Assembly: GCA_004134995.1 (NCBI GenBank)
Contig: REGP01000003.1
Location: forward strand, 186,001 to 250,000
Reading direction: 5' to 3'
DNA from: Oxalobacteraceae bacterium CAVE-383
GTDB lineage: Bacteria > Pseudomonadota > Gammaproteobacteria > Burkholderiales > Burkholderiaceae_D
Length of the DNA stretch: 64,000 nt
Shown: positions 26,111-34,215 of the stretch, in pieces
Numbering within the stretch: position 1 is the first letter of the stretch
Layout: every line of letters begins with the position of its first letter
Translations under genes and position numbers: made by a program
The notes under the pieces: generated by a model
What the model was told of the DNA's origin: nothing
Database searches by the model: none
Seen by the model: only the letters and a program-made list of their open reading frames with translations

Positions 26111-26147
26111 GTGTAATTTCTTGAAAAGAAAGAATTTTCAATTACAC
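26111..26147. promoter_or_regulatory. Inverted repeat upstream of the chemoreceptor gene
   Basis: Perfect 8-bp arms GTGTAATT (26111-26118) and AATTACAC (26140-26147) surround a smaller nested repeat (TTTCTT-GAAA-AGAAA). It sits about 70 bases upstream of the chemoreceptor start, where an operator would be expected. No T-tract pattern makes it a clear terminator. Confidence 0.4.
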
Positions 26148-26221
26148 AATGACAACTTATTCCAATAATTGTTGGCGATATGTCTCCTTGGCATGAAAAA
26201 ACCAGCCGGGTCGGCGCCGTT

Positions 26222-26515
26222 TCAACCGAAAGTCCTGACCTCCGGCGTCACCTCCGTGAGCTTGGCGCCGGTTCGCAACACCTGCGACATTTCGCGCTGG
26301 CCTCTGCGCTGATCGGCAACTTGCTCGATACCCACCTTTATTACTTCTTCACAAAAAGACAGCCGGCTCCGGTAGTAGTCGGCATGGATCTGCGCGTCGA
26401 GGACGCGCTGCTCGGCCTGAAACAGCTCCAGGCGCAATTCTCGCAAACTATTTTCAGCCTGTTTCTCGGGACTGGATGCGTAACGCAAAGCCCAGTTTTC
26501 TATCCATCGCAACAT
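26222..26515 (-). CDS. Small hypothetical protein, coiled-coil rich
   Basis: A 97-residue protein with a good Shine-Dalgarno (AAGGA, seven to eight bases before the ATG). The centre (SLRELRLELFQAEQRVLDAQIHADYY region, about residues 22-55) is predicted helical and Glu/Gln/Leu-rich, as in a coiled coil. No membrane segment or known motif is seen. It is transcribed in the same direction as the chemoreceptor behind it, about 180 bases apart. Function unknown; coding status rests on the ribosome site and codon use. Confidence 0.65.
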   Translation of the reverse strand: MLRWIENWALRYASSPEKQAENSLRELRLELFQAEQRVLDAQIHADYYRSRLSFCEEVIKVGIEQVADQRRGQREMSQVLRTGAKLTEVTPEVRTFG

Positions 26516-26584
26516 GATGCAATCCTTTCGTAAATCCCCCAGCAGCCATACCGTTTTCTTCTCAGCATACAGCGGAGACTGTCT

Positions 26585-26614
26585 GCCGGCCCGAAAGGTT
26601 CCGGCCGGCTTTTT
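26585..26614 (+). terminator. Rho-independent-like hairpin on the plus strand
   Basis: A 7-bp stem GCCGGCC (26585-26591) with GGCCGGC (26603-26609), an 11-base loop, then five T. It has terminator shape on the plus strand but no plus-strand gene lies directly upstream. It may end an antisense or leader transcript, or insulate the AraC gene. Confidence 0.5.
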
Positions 26615-26808
26615 GGGTGCTTTACTGCTCAGCTACGAAGGGTGTCAGGGTGTCGGCCGATTGGCTGAAATGGACAGGATTTTGTCGTAAGGCGAGAAAA
26701 TTCGAGCGGTTCTCCGACAGTGCGCGAATGTGCCGTTGGAATGCGTAAAAAGGTAATATCCATGGCTTATGGAGCAGCGCAATCGGCGCCAGAAAAAGGA
26801 ACAATGCA

Positions 26809-27834
26809 ATGAAGACGACCTTGGTGGTTTTTGACGGTGTACAGGCGCTCGACGTGGCCGGTCCGTTGGACGTCTTCACCGAGGCAAACCTCTTGCTGCC
26901 CAAGAAAGACCATTACCAGATTACCCTCGTCGGGGAGCGTCCCGACAGCGTCATATGTTCCAGCGGCATTGAATTCAAGGTGCATTGCGACTATCCGAAT
27001 TTCCATGGGGAAAGCGATCTGCTGCTGGTCGCCGGCGGGCCGCGGCTGCCGGAATACCGGCCGGATCCGGCTTTTTCAAGCTGGCTGCACGAGGAGGCGC
27101 AACATACCGCGAGATTCGGCGCCGTATGCAATGGCGTCTTTTTGCTGGGGCATGCAGGGCTGCTGGCGGACAGGGAAGTGACGACGCACTGGGATCACGC
27201 GGCGCGGCTCGCCAGGCAGTTCCCCGATCTGAACGTGAGGCCCGACAAGATCTTCGTGCGCGACGGCAATCTGTTCACCTGCGGCGGCGTCACGGCGGGC
27301 ATCGACCTGTGCCTGGCGCTGGTTGCCGAGGATTGGGGGCGCGAGCTCGCCCTGAAGATCGCGAAGCGCCTGATCGTGTATATCCGCCGCGACGGCGGGC
27401 AATCGCAATACAGCCCTTATCTGGCCGTCGGACCGGATGAAGATTCGCTTGTCGCCAAGGTCCTGAAGTATGTGACCGACCATATCGGCGATGCATTGAC
27501 CATTGAAGGCATCGCGGACGCCGTGGGCGTCAGCCGGCGCACGTTTTCGCGCGCTTTTGCCAAGCACGCGCAGGTGACGCCGGCTGTTTTCGTCGAGCAG
27601 GTCCGCATCGATTTCGCGCGCAAGCTGCTGGAGGAAACGGATGTGCCGCTGAAGACCGTCGCCTTCCGGTGCGGCTTCCACAATGCCACCCAGATGCGGA
27701 TGATTTTTTCTCGCCAGTTGGACATCACGCCCAGGCTTTACCGGGAACGCTTTCGCGCCGAAGATGCGCCGAAGCTTCCCGCCGGGCCGCGCGGCAAGAT
27801 GCCCCGGCCTTTGCCGGATACGGCAAGGCACTGA
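26809..27834 (+). CDS. GlxA-type AraC-family regulator (DJ-1/PfpI plus AraC domains)
   Basis: A 341-residue regulator. Residues 1-190 form a DJ-1/PfpI-like domain (TTLVVFDGVQALDVAGPLDVF, LLLVAGGP, FGAVCNGVFLLGHAGLL with the conserved Cys in the nucleophile elbow position). Residues about 220-320 form the AraC DNA-binding domain with two helix-turn-helix units (LTIEGIADAVGVSRRTFSRAF and VPLKTVAFRCGFHNATQM). Such proteins usually activate genes for amine or carnitine-like compounds or stress. Downstream genes are a possible SLAC1 channel and an ArsR regulator, 138 bases away. Confidence 0.94.
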   Translation: MKTTLVVFDGVQALDVAGPLDVFTEANLLLPKKDHYQITLVGERPDSVICSSGIEFKVHCDYPNFHGESDLLLVAGGPRLPEYRPDPAFSSWLHEEAQHTARFGAVCNGVFLLGHAGLLADREVTTHWDHAARLARQFPDLNVRPDKIFVRDGNLFTCGGVTAGIDLCLALVAEDWGRELALKIAKRLIVYIRRDGGQSQYSPYLAVGPDEDSLVAKVLKYVTDHIGDALTIEGIADAVGVSRRTFSRAFAKHAQVTPAVFVEQVRIDFARKLLEETDVPLKTVAFRCGFHNATQMRMIFSRQLDITPRLYRERFRAEDAPKLPAGPRGKMPRPLPDTARH

Positions 27835-27971
27835 CTGTCTCCCGGCAACAGCGTCCATGGCGCGTTTTGGGACAACCCGCATGCCTTTTCGGCCAAACCG
27901 CGCCAGACGCGTTTTTGCGCCCATCTATTCATGCAGAATGGCTTCCATCAAGCAAACACATGGAGCCAGTC

Positions 27972-28961
27972 ATGCAATCTATCCCGTCGAGCCCGGCGAT
28001 TCCGGCGCAGGCATTGCCGTCCGTTCGCTATCTGCCGATCGGATTTTTCGGCGCGGTCATGAGCGTGGCCGGGCTCGCGCTGGCCTGGCGCCTCGCGCAT
28101 AAATTCTACGGCGTCGACATTGCGGTATCCAATGCCGTCGGCATCGCCGCGCTGGCGCTGTTCGCGGTTCTGGCGTTGTCTTACCTGGGCAAGGCTGTCC
28201 GTTACCCGGATCTGGTGAAGCAGGAATTTTCGCATCCGGTCACCGGTAATTTCTTCGGCACCGTGGGCATCAGCATCCTGCTGCTTTCCAGCGTGATCAG
28301 CGTCTACAGCAGCACCGCTTATCTGGTGGTGTGGACGATCGGCGCGGCGGTCTCGCTGGCGTTGAGCGCAGTGATGATTTCCCGGCTTCTGAACGGCAAC
28401 GGTTCGCCCACGAGCGTGGTGCCGGCCTGGCTGATCATGGGCGTGGGCACCCTTGATATTGTGGTTACCGGCGGGGCTTTTACGGAAGGCTGGGCGCACG
28501 AAATCAATCTGCTGGCCGCGGGCATCGGCGGCGTCAGCGCCATTGTTTTCTTCGTGCTGATCTTTTCCCGGCTGGTGCACCACGAGCCGCTGGCGGCGGG
28601 CATGCGGCCGTCGAAGATGATTCTGGTCGCGCCCTTTGGCGTGGGTTTCATCGCCTATGTGAATCTGGTGCAAAGGGTGGATATGTTCGCGGCGCTGCTG
28701 TTCTACTTCGGCCTGTTCCTGTTCGCGATCATTTCGTATCGCCTGCTCGTGAAGCCGCCGCCGTTTTCGCTGAATTGGTGGGCCGTCGGCTTTCCGCTGG
28801 CATCGTTGGCGAATGCGGCGCTGATGTATTCGAACGCAATCGGCGGCGCGGGCCTCGGATTGATCGCCATCGTGCTGTTGTCCCTGCTCACGATTTCCAT
28901 CGCGGTGCTGTCGATTCGCACCCTGCATGCGCTGGCGACCGGCCGGTTGCTGACCGCCTAG
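27972..28961 (+). CDS. SLAC1 anion channel family protein
   Basis: A 329-residue membrane protein with about ten hydrophobic helices and the SLAC1/TehA opening YLPIGFFGAVMSVAGLALAW. The conserved tandem-hairpin helices are seen through to ISIAVLSIRTLHALATGRLL. I chose the ATG at 27972 because GGAG lies seven bases upstream; an ATG four codons earlier is possible. These proteins pass small anions; bacterial members are often linked to tellurite or short-chain acid tolerance. An ArsR-type gene follows after 16 bases and may be in the same operon. Confidence 0.9.
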   Translation: MQSIPSSPAIPAQALPSVRYLPIGFFGAVMSVAGLALAWRLAHKFYGVDIAVSNAVGIAALALFAVLALSYLGKAVRYPDLVKQEFSHPVTGNFFGTVGISILLLSSVISVYSSTAYLVVWTIGAAVSLALSAVMISRLLNGNGSPTSVVPAWLIMGVGTLDIVVTGGAFTEGWAHEINLLAAGIGGVSAIVFFVLIFSRLVHHEPLAAGMRPSKMILVAPFGVGFIAYVNLVQRVDMFAALLFYFGLFLFAIISYRLLVKPPPFSLNWWAVGFPLASLANAALMYSNAIGGAGLGLIAIVLLSLLTISIAVLSIRTLHALATGRLLTA

Positions 28962-28977
28962 TCCGGGACCGGATCGT

Positions 28978-29274
28978 ATGGACGTCGATGCAATCCACAA
29001 GGCGCTGGCCAATCCTGTGCGGCGGCGCATCCTGGGCTGGCTGAAGGAGCCGGAACGTTACTTTTCCGGACAGGAACATCCGATGTCGATGGGCGTATGC
29101 GCCAAGGCGATAGGCCAGCGGGCCGGGCTGTCGCAGTCGACGATATCGGTCCATCTGAGCGCGCTGGCCGATGCCGGGCTGGTGGCGTCGCAACGCATTG
29201 GCCAGTGGATTTTCTTCAAGCGCGATGAAGTTGTCATTCGGGCTTTTATCGATGGCATGAACAGCGGCTTGTAG
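28978..29274 (+). CDS. ArsR-family winged-helix regulator
   Basis: A 98-residue regulator with a compact winged helix: IHKALANPVRRRILGWLKEP, then the recognition region GLSQSTISVHLSALADAGLV and the wing SQRIGQWIFFKRDE. It lacks the ELCVCDL metal-binding motif; a single Cys (GVCAKA) is present, so a metal-sensor role is not supported. It sits between the channel gene and an exported alpha/beta hydrolase gene 97 bases downstream, which it may regulate. Confidence 0.9.
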   Translation: MDVDAIHKALANPVRRRILGWLKEPERYFSGQEHPMSMGVCAKAIGQRAGLSQSTISVHLSALADAGLVASQRIGQWIFFKRDEVVIRAFIDGMNSGL

Positions 29275-29371
29275 CGGTATCGCGCATGTGGTTCCAGAAG
29301 CGTCCCGGACGCGTTATTCTTATGGAGCAGGACACCATAAAAATATTCGCCAAACGCAAAGGAGACCAAAG

Positions 29372-30547
29372 ATGCAGCACAAACAACGATCAACAGGCAA
29401 CAGGGTAGCCGCGCGGGCCGCCGCCATATGCGCCATGTTCATATGCGGCGCCGCAATCACGGCACATGCGGCGCCGCTGCATATCGCCAAACAGGGCTAC
29501 CTCTTCGCCGGCGGCCATATGGATGAGTCGCTGCCGGGCAGCCCGATGGTCGGCCAGCTGTATGCGGAATACCAGATTCCGGTAAAGCTGACGCATCCTT
29601 ACCCGGTGGTCATGATCCACGGCGGCCAGCAAAGCGGCACCAATTTCACCGGCACGCCGGACGGCCGCGAAGGCTGGGCGCAGTATTTTCTGCGCAAGGG
29701 ATATGCCGTGTATGTGGTGGATCAGATCGGCCGCGGCCGCGCCGCCTATAACGCCAAGGCTTACGGCGAGCTGACCTATCCGAGCAAGGACTTCACCGAA
29801 CAGCGCTTCGCCGCGCCGGAGCGTTTCAAGATGTGGCCGCAAGCGCATTTGCATAATCAATTCCCGGGCAGCGGCTATCCCGGCGATCCGTCCTTCGATG
29901 CATTCTTCCAAAGCGAAGAGCCGAGCATCAAGGATTTTGCGTTGCAGCAGACGCTGATGCAGTCGGCGGGCGCGGCCTTGCTGGATAAAATCGGGCCGTC
30001 CATCATCTTGGTGCATTCGCAGTCCGGCGCTTTCGCCTGGCCTGTCGCACAGGCGCGGCCGAAACTGGTTCGCGCGATCCTGGCCGTGGAGCCTAGCGGC
30101 CCGCCCGTGCATGAGGTCATCGATATCGGCGCGCCGGACTGGTTCAAGGACGACGACAAGATAAAGATTTCCGGGCTGGGCAACATTCCACTGGAATACG
30201 ATCCGCCGCTGGCCGCTGGCGAATCGCTGTCGTTCCGGCAAGCCGCCGCGCCGGCCGGCCCGGATCTGGTGCGCTGCTGGTCGCAGGCCGAACCGGCGCG
30301 CAAGCTGGTTTCGCTCGACAGGATTCCGGTGCTGCTGCTGACCACGGAAGCGTCCTATCACGCACCTTATGACGATTGCACCACCGCCTATCTGCGCCAG
30401 GCCGGCGTCAAGGTCGACGCCATTCACCTCGTCGATCGCGGCATTCGCGGCAACGGCCACATGATGATGCTCGAAAAGAATAATGCCGATATTGCGAATG
30501 TGATGGTGCAATGGCTGGCGAAGCTGCCGGAGAACAAGAAGAAATAA
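29372..30547 (+). CDS. Exported alpha/beta hydrolase
   Basis: A 391-residue protein with a signal peptide (residues 1-31, hydrophobic core ICAMFICGAAITAHA). The fold marks are the oxyanion region VVMIHGGQQSGTNF, a nucleophile elbow VHSQSGAFA and a late His in GNGHMMM. The set fits a periplasmic serine hydrolase of the alpha/beta class. GGAG lies eight bases before the ATG; the longer frame upstream has no ribosome site. It is closed by a strong terminator. Substrate unknown. Confidence 0.87.
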   Translation: MQHKQRSTGNRVAARAAAICAMFICGAAITAHAAPLHIAKQGYLFAGGHMDESLPGSPMVGQLYAEYQIPVKLTHPYPVVMIHGGQQSGTNFTGTPDGREGWAQYFLRKGYAVYVVDQIGRGRAAYNAKAYGELTYPSKDFTEQRFAAPERFKMWPQAHLHNQFPGSGYPGDPSFDAFFQSEEPSIKDFALQQTLMQSAGAALLDKIGPSIILVHSQSGAFAWPVAQARPKLVRAILAVEPSGPPVHEVIDIGAPDWFKDDDKIKISGLGNIPLEYDPPLAAGESLSFRQAAAPAGPDLVRCWSQAEPARKLVSLDRIPVLLLTTEASYHAPYDDCTTAYLRQAGVKVDAIHLVDRGIRGNGHMMMLEKNNADIANVMVQWLAKLPENKKK

Positions 30548-30621
30548 TCAGAAAATAATCAGAAAATAATCGCCAGGCAGGCAGAACATGCTGCCGCACT
30601 AAATCCGCGCAATAAAAAAGC

Positions 30622-30662
30622 AGCCGGCATTCGATTGCACCAATCGAATGCCGGCTTTGTTT
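30622..30662 (+). terminator. Strong bidirectional terminator
   Basis: A 16-bp perfect stem, AGCCGGCATTCGATTG with its complement at 30641-30656, has a three-base loop. It is followed by TTTGTTT and preceded by an A-tract, so it can work on both strands. It ends the alpha/beta hydrolase transcript. A 2.7-copy tandem of AATAATCAGAA (30542-30570) lies between stop codon and stem. Confidence 0.9.
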
Positions 30663-30827
30663 CATCCGCCGCTTCATCCCGCCGTTTCCCCGCGCAACAA
30701 TCCACTGGCATCAATTCTGCTTATAAAAAAATGGACGCAAGGCGTAGCGATCAGTTTATTTATAGCTTGAGCGCGTACCTCGAAACGCCATCCATCATCA
30801 ACTTCAAATTCAAGAATCGAAATCACC

Positions 30828-32411
30828 ATGGATAAAAAAATTCATACCGTTTTGGAAATGCCTGTCGATCGCCGGTCTGTCTTGAAAGGCATGGCTGCGA
30901 CGCTTGCGGCAGGTATCGCGGGCAGCCATTTGTCGATGGCAAAAGCCGCCGATGCCGCCAGTGCCGCCAATACTGCCGATGGACTGACCGACCTGTCGGC
31001 CAGCGCGGCTGTCGACCACATCCGCAAGGGCGATTTGCGCGCCGAGAAATACGCCGAAGCGTTGATCGCGCAATACCACGCGCATGAGAATCTCAACACG
31101 GTCACTTACATCGACACGACGCGCGTGCTGGAAAATGCGCGCGCCGTCGACAAGGCGCGCGCGCAAGGGAAAAAGCTGGGACGGCTGGCGGGCCTGCCGA
31201 TCATGCTGAAGGACAATTTCAATACCGTCGGCTTCCCGACCACGGCCGGTTCTCCCTTCCTGAAGGGCTATCGCCCGAAAACCAACGCCAGGCTGGCCGA
31301 TGTCCTGTTCAACAACGGCGCCATCCTGTTCGCCAAGGCCAATATGCACGAACTCGCCATGGGCACCACCAGCAGCAATCAGACGTTCGGCTACGTCAAG
31401 AATCCCTACGATCTGTCGCGCATTCCGGGCGGCTCCAGCGGCGGCACCGCGGTGGCGCTGGCGGCGCGGATCATCCCGCTGGGCTTCGGAACGGATACCA
31501 GCGGATCCTGCAGAATGCCCGCGCATTTTTGCGGCGTCGCCGGATTCCGTCCGTCGAATCCGAAAACCGGCAATCCGTATTCGGTCGACGGCATCGTGCC
31601 GAATGTGCTCGATTTCGACGTGCCCGGTCCGCTGGCGCGCAATGTGAAGGATATCGCGCTGGTGCATGCCGCGGTCACGCATGCGCCAATGATCGCGCCG
31701 AAACAATTGCAGGGCCTGCGCATCGGATTGCCGAAAGCGTATTTTTGGGAATCGATGGACCCGACCGTCGCGGCCGTCATGCAGGCCTCGATGGACAAGC
31801 TGCGCAACGCCGGCGTGGTGCTGGTCGACATGGATCTTTCCGATATCGTGAAGGCGTCGCTGCCGGTGATTTCCATTCTGAACGTCGAGGGAAAACGAAC
31901 CGATCTGGCGCGCTTTCTCGTCAGGAATTATCCCGGCGTCACCATCCGCGACGCACTCAACGGCATTGCCAGCAAAACGATCCGCTCGCGCATACAGGCC
32001 GCGCTGGATCAGCCTGCGCCGCAAGAAACCGTGCGCCGCGCCCGCGCGACGATGGAGGATCTGGGACTGCGTTACCGCGCCACGCTGCAAGCGAACGGCG
32101 TGAGCGCCATCATTTTCCCGACGGTGCCGCTGCCGGCGCCACTGCTGCCGACCGACGGCGATGCGCTGCCCCCGAAAATCGACATTGACGGAAGGACGTA
32201 TGCCTCTACCGTGATCCTGCAAAATTCGATCATCGGCCCGCTTTACCGCGCGCCTTGCCTCAGCATTCCCGCCGGGCTGACATCCGACGGTTTGCCGGCC
32301 GGCCTTGAGATTGACGGCGTGCCCGGCGGCGATCGCGATCTGCTGGCCATGGGCATGGCGATCGAAGCCGTATTGGGACAATTGCCGCCGCCGACATTCC
32401 GGGCCGCATAG
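30828..32411 (+). CDS. Tat-exported amidase
   Basis: A 527-residue amidase-signature enzyme. The catalytic triad is visible: Lys128 (MLKDNF), Ser203 (GGSSGG) and Ser227 (DTSGS), with the 75- and 24-residue spacing known from fatty acid amide hydrolase. The N-terminus has a twin-arginine-type signal (DRRSVLKGM, then an Ala-rich hydrophobic stretch to about residue 42), so it probably acts in the periplasm after folding in the cytoplasm. It is separated from neighbours by a terminator upstream and a hairpin downstream. The exported location sets it apart from the cytoplasmic amidase at 4304. Confidence 0.93.
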   Translation: MDKKIHTVLEMPVDRRSVLKGMAATLAAGIAGSHLSMAKAADAASAANTADGLTDLSASAAVDHIRKGDLRAEKYAEALIAQYHAHENLNTVTYIDTTRVLENARAVDKARAQGKKLGRLAGLPIMLKDNFNTVGFPTTAGSPFLKGYRPKTNARLADVLFNNGAILFAKANMHELAMGTTSSNQTFGYVKNPYDLSRIPGGSSGGTAVALAARIIPLGFGTDTSGSCRMPAHFCGVAGFRPSNPKTGNPYSVDGIVPNVLDFDVPGPLARNVKDIALVHAAVTHAPMIAPKQLQGLRIGLPKAYFWESMDPTVAAVMQASMDKLRNAGVVLVDMDLSDIVKASLPVISILNVEGKRTDLARFLVRNYPGVTIRDALNGIASKTIRSRIQAALDQPAPQETVRRARATMEDLGLRYRATLQANGVSAIIFPTVPLPAPLLPTDGDALPPKIDIDGRTYASTVILQNSIIGPLYRAPCLSIPAGLTSDGLPAGLEIDGVPGGDRDLLAMGMAIEAVLGQLPPPTFRAA

Positions 32412-32798
32412 CGCTGCCTCTCTGTCCTGCCGTGCGCGATGCAGGCGCCGGCAGGATAATCGATGCGCCCGCATCGACCTGCGTTTACCCTATTCCAAAA
32501 TCAAAAAACATCGGCGTCCGCCCGGCCGGATTCGCGTTGTATCCCTTGTCAATTCGACATCTATATTTCTTCCAAAAGTCATAATTTCCCTACAGACATA
32601 TATTTGTGCCGCTCTTATTGTGTTGCTCAACATGTCCGGCACGGATTTTCGTTTTGCCATTAAAGATTCCAATCGATACGTCAGTTTCAGGCGGCCCCAA
32701 AGCAGCAGGGCCAGGCTGGTGTGTATGTGTGGAATACGTGAACTGGCGCCGGTCTTTCATTTGTTTAATATCGCGGCAAATTTTTGATCGATACCATC
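32412..32798. other. Intergenic region with hairpin and 25-bp motif
   Basis: Just after the amidase stop is an 8-bp inverted repeat (TCCTGCCG at 32425-32432, CGGCAGGA at 32449-32456) without a T-tract, a weak terminator candidate. A 25-bp motif at 32575-32599 is repeated almost exactly at 37839-37863. No coding sequence is supported in this stretch. Confidence 0.5.
32575..32599 (+). repeat. 25-bp intergenic motif, copy 1
   Basis: The sequence fits AAAGTmATArTTTCCCTACAGACAT read in two parts (AAAGTCATAA, then TTTCCCTACAGACAT). It agrees with copy 2 at 23 of 25 positions. It lies 200 bases upstream of the degenerate HD-GYP gene. A promoter or regulator-binding site is likely. Confidence 0.55.
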
Positions 32799-33947
32799 AT
32801 GAATCTGATACCGATTGGCGAAGCGAACGTACAAATCAACTGCGGTTCGCCGCTGCCGTGGAACGTCCGCGACGCGGAAGGAAAATTGTTGCTGGCGCGC
32901 GGCTATCTGATTCAAACCATGGCGATGCTGCAAAACCTCATGCGGCGCGGCGTATTCGTGGATGCGGACGAAATACGCGCCAGCCAGGAGGTATCGGCGA
33001 CGCTGATCAAAGGCATGGAACGGCCGGTGGTGCCTTTCGCCGATCAGTGGCACGCGCTGGAAAGCCGGCTGACCGAACTGCTCAAGAATTACCGCGATCC
33101 GCAATTCCTGAGCGGGATCACCGAGGTCGAAGGCATGGTCGCCACCGCCACGGAAAAACACACCGACCAGACCATCTATTCGGTCATCCACCACAATCAG
33201 GAACGCTTCGATGCCTACGGCATCACCCATTCGATCCACGTCGCATGCGTGTGCAGCATTCTCGCCAAACGCCTGGGCTGGTCGAAAAAGCAGAAGACCA
33301 CCGTCGTCAACGCCGCGCTGACGATGAATCTCTCCATCATCGATCTCCAGGGCGAACTGGCGCGCAGCGGCGACCCCATCACGGAGCAGCAGCGGCGCCG
33401 GATACGCATGCATCCGGCCGAAAGTGTGCGCCTCTTGGAGAACGCCGGCCTGAAGGATGCGGATTGGTTATTGGCAATTGAACAACATCATGAAAGCCCG
33501 GACGGCAAGGGCTACCCTTATGGATTGAAGCAGGAGTTTAGCGAGATGTCGCAGATGCTGCGTTTCGCCGACGTGTTCACCGCCAAATATTCGGCGCGCA
33601 AAAGCCGGGCGCCGATGCCGGCAAAGCAGGCCGCGCAGTCGGTATACCTGGCCAGCGACGGACATCCGATCGCATCGGCCCTGCTCAAGGAATTCGGGGT
33701 CTACCCGCCGGGCTGCTTCGTGGTGCTGGAAAGCGGTGAAATGGCGGTGACGATCCGGCGCGGCAAAACAGCGATCGCGCCGCTGGTGGCGGTGGTGCGG
33801 GATAAAAGCGGCATGCCGGTCAGGGACCCGCTGCTGCGCGAAACCGTCTTGCCGCAATACGCCATTCTGCGCACGGTGCCGAGCCAGACCCTGCGCTTCG
33901 ATACCTCGATATCGATGCAGCGGCTCTATACGCTGACCGCCGAGTAA
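32799..33947 (+). CDS. Degenerate HD-GYP domain protein (HD replaced by MN), paralogue
   Basis: A 382-residue protein with the same layout as the one at 20909: an N-terminal beta-rich module (IGEANVQINCGSPLPWNVRD), a helical linker, then an HD-GYP domain with THSIHV, MHPAESVR, HHESPDGKGYP and FADVFTAKYSAR. At the HDIGK position it reads TMNLSI, lacking both metal ligands. I chose the ATG at 32799; an in-frame TTG lies five codons upstream and neither has a strong ribosome site. It is followed by a terminator and then the EAL-HDOD gene. It may bind cyclic di-GMP without cleaving it. Confidence 0.88.
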   Translation: MNLIPIGEANVQINCGSPLPWNVRDAEGKLLLARGYLIQTMAMLQNLMRRGVFVDADEIRASQEVSATLIKGMERPVVPFADQWHALESRLTELLKNYRDPQFLSGITEVEGMVATATEKHTDQTIYSVIHHNQERFDAYGITHSIHVACVCSILAKRLGWSKKQKTTVVNAALTMNLSIIDLQGELARSGDPITEQQRRRIRMHPAESVRLLENAGLKDADWLLAIEQHHESPDGKGYPYGLKQEFSEMSQMLRFADVFTAKYSARKSRAPMPAKQAAQSVYLASDGHPIASALLKEFGVYPPGCFVVLESGEMAVTIRRGKTAIAPLVAVVRDKSGMPVRDPLLRETVLPQYAILRTVPSQTLRFDTSISMQRLYTLTAE

Positions 33948-34009
33948 GGCGAGGAACCCCGGGATCAAATAAGCGTCAATGGCCAGGTGCGCCGTAAAAG
34001 AAAAATCTT

Positions 34010-34057
34010 CAGCATGCTGCTCCGCATGGCGCGGGGCGGCATGCTGCGGCTTGTTTT
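34010..34057 (+). terminator. Terminator after the HD-GYP gene
   Basis: The outer stem CAGCATGC (34010-34017) pairs with GCATGCTG (34039-34046), and an inner GC-rich stem (GCTCCGC with GCGGGGC) extends it. GCTTGTTTTGTT follows. It lies 63 bases after the stop codon. Confidence 0.7.
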
Positions 34058-34215
34058 GTTAGTAAGTGGACAACATTGCACTTTTCGAAATCACCGCTAT
34101 CCTACATACAATTTTTCAGTAAGTTGCTAGTGTGCGTCATGTAGAAAAAATGTCTGGTTCGCTAATATCCGTGCAATGAAAAATCAAGCAAAAGCACATC
34201 GTCAACACAACCGAA

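Noticed and set aside
30542..30570. Short tandem AATAATCAGAA repeat as a CRISPR or regulatory array
   Set aside because: Only 2.7 copies of 11 bases with no spacers, right after a stop codon; most simply replication slippage.
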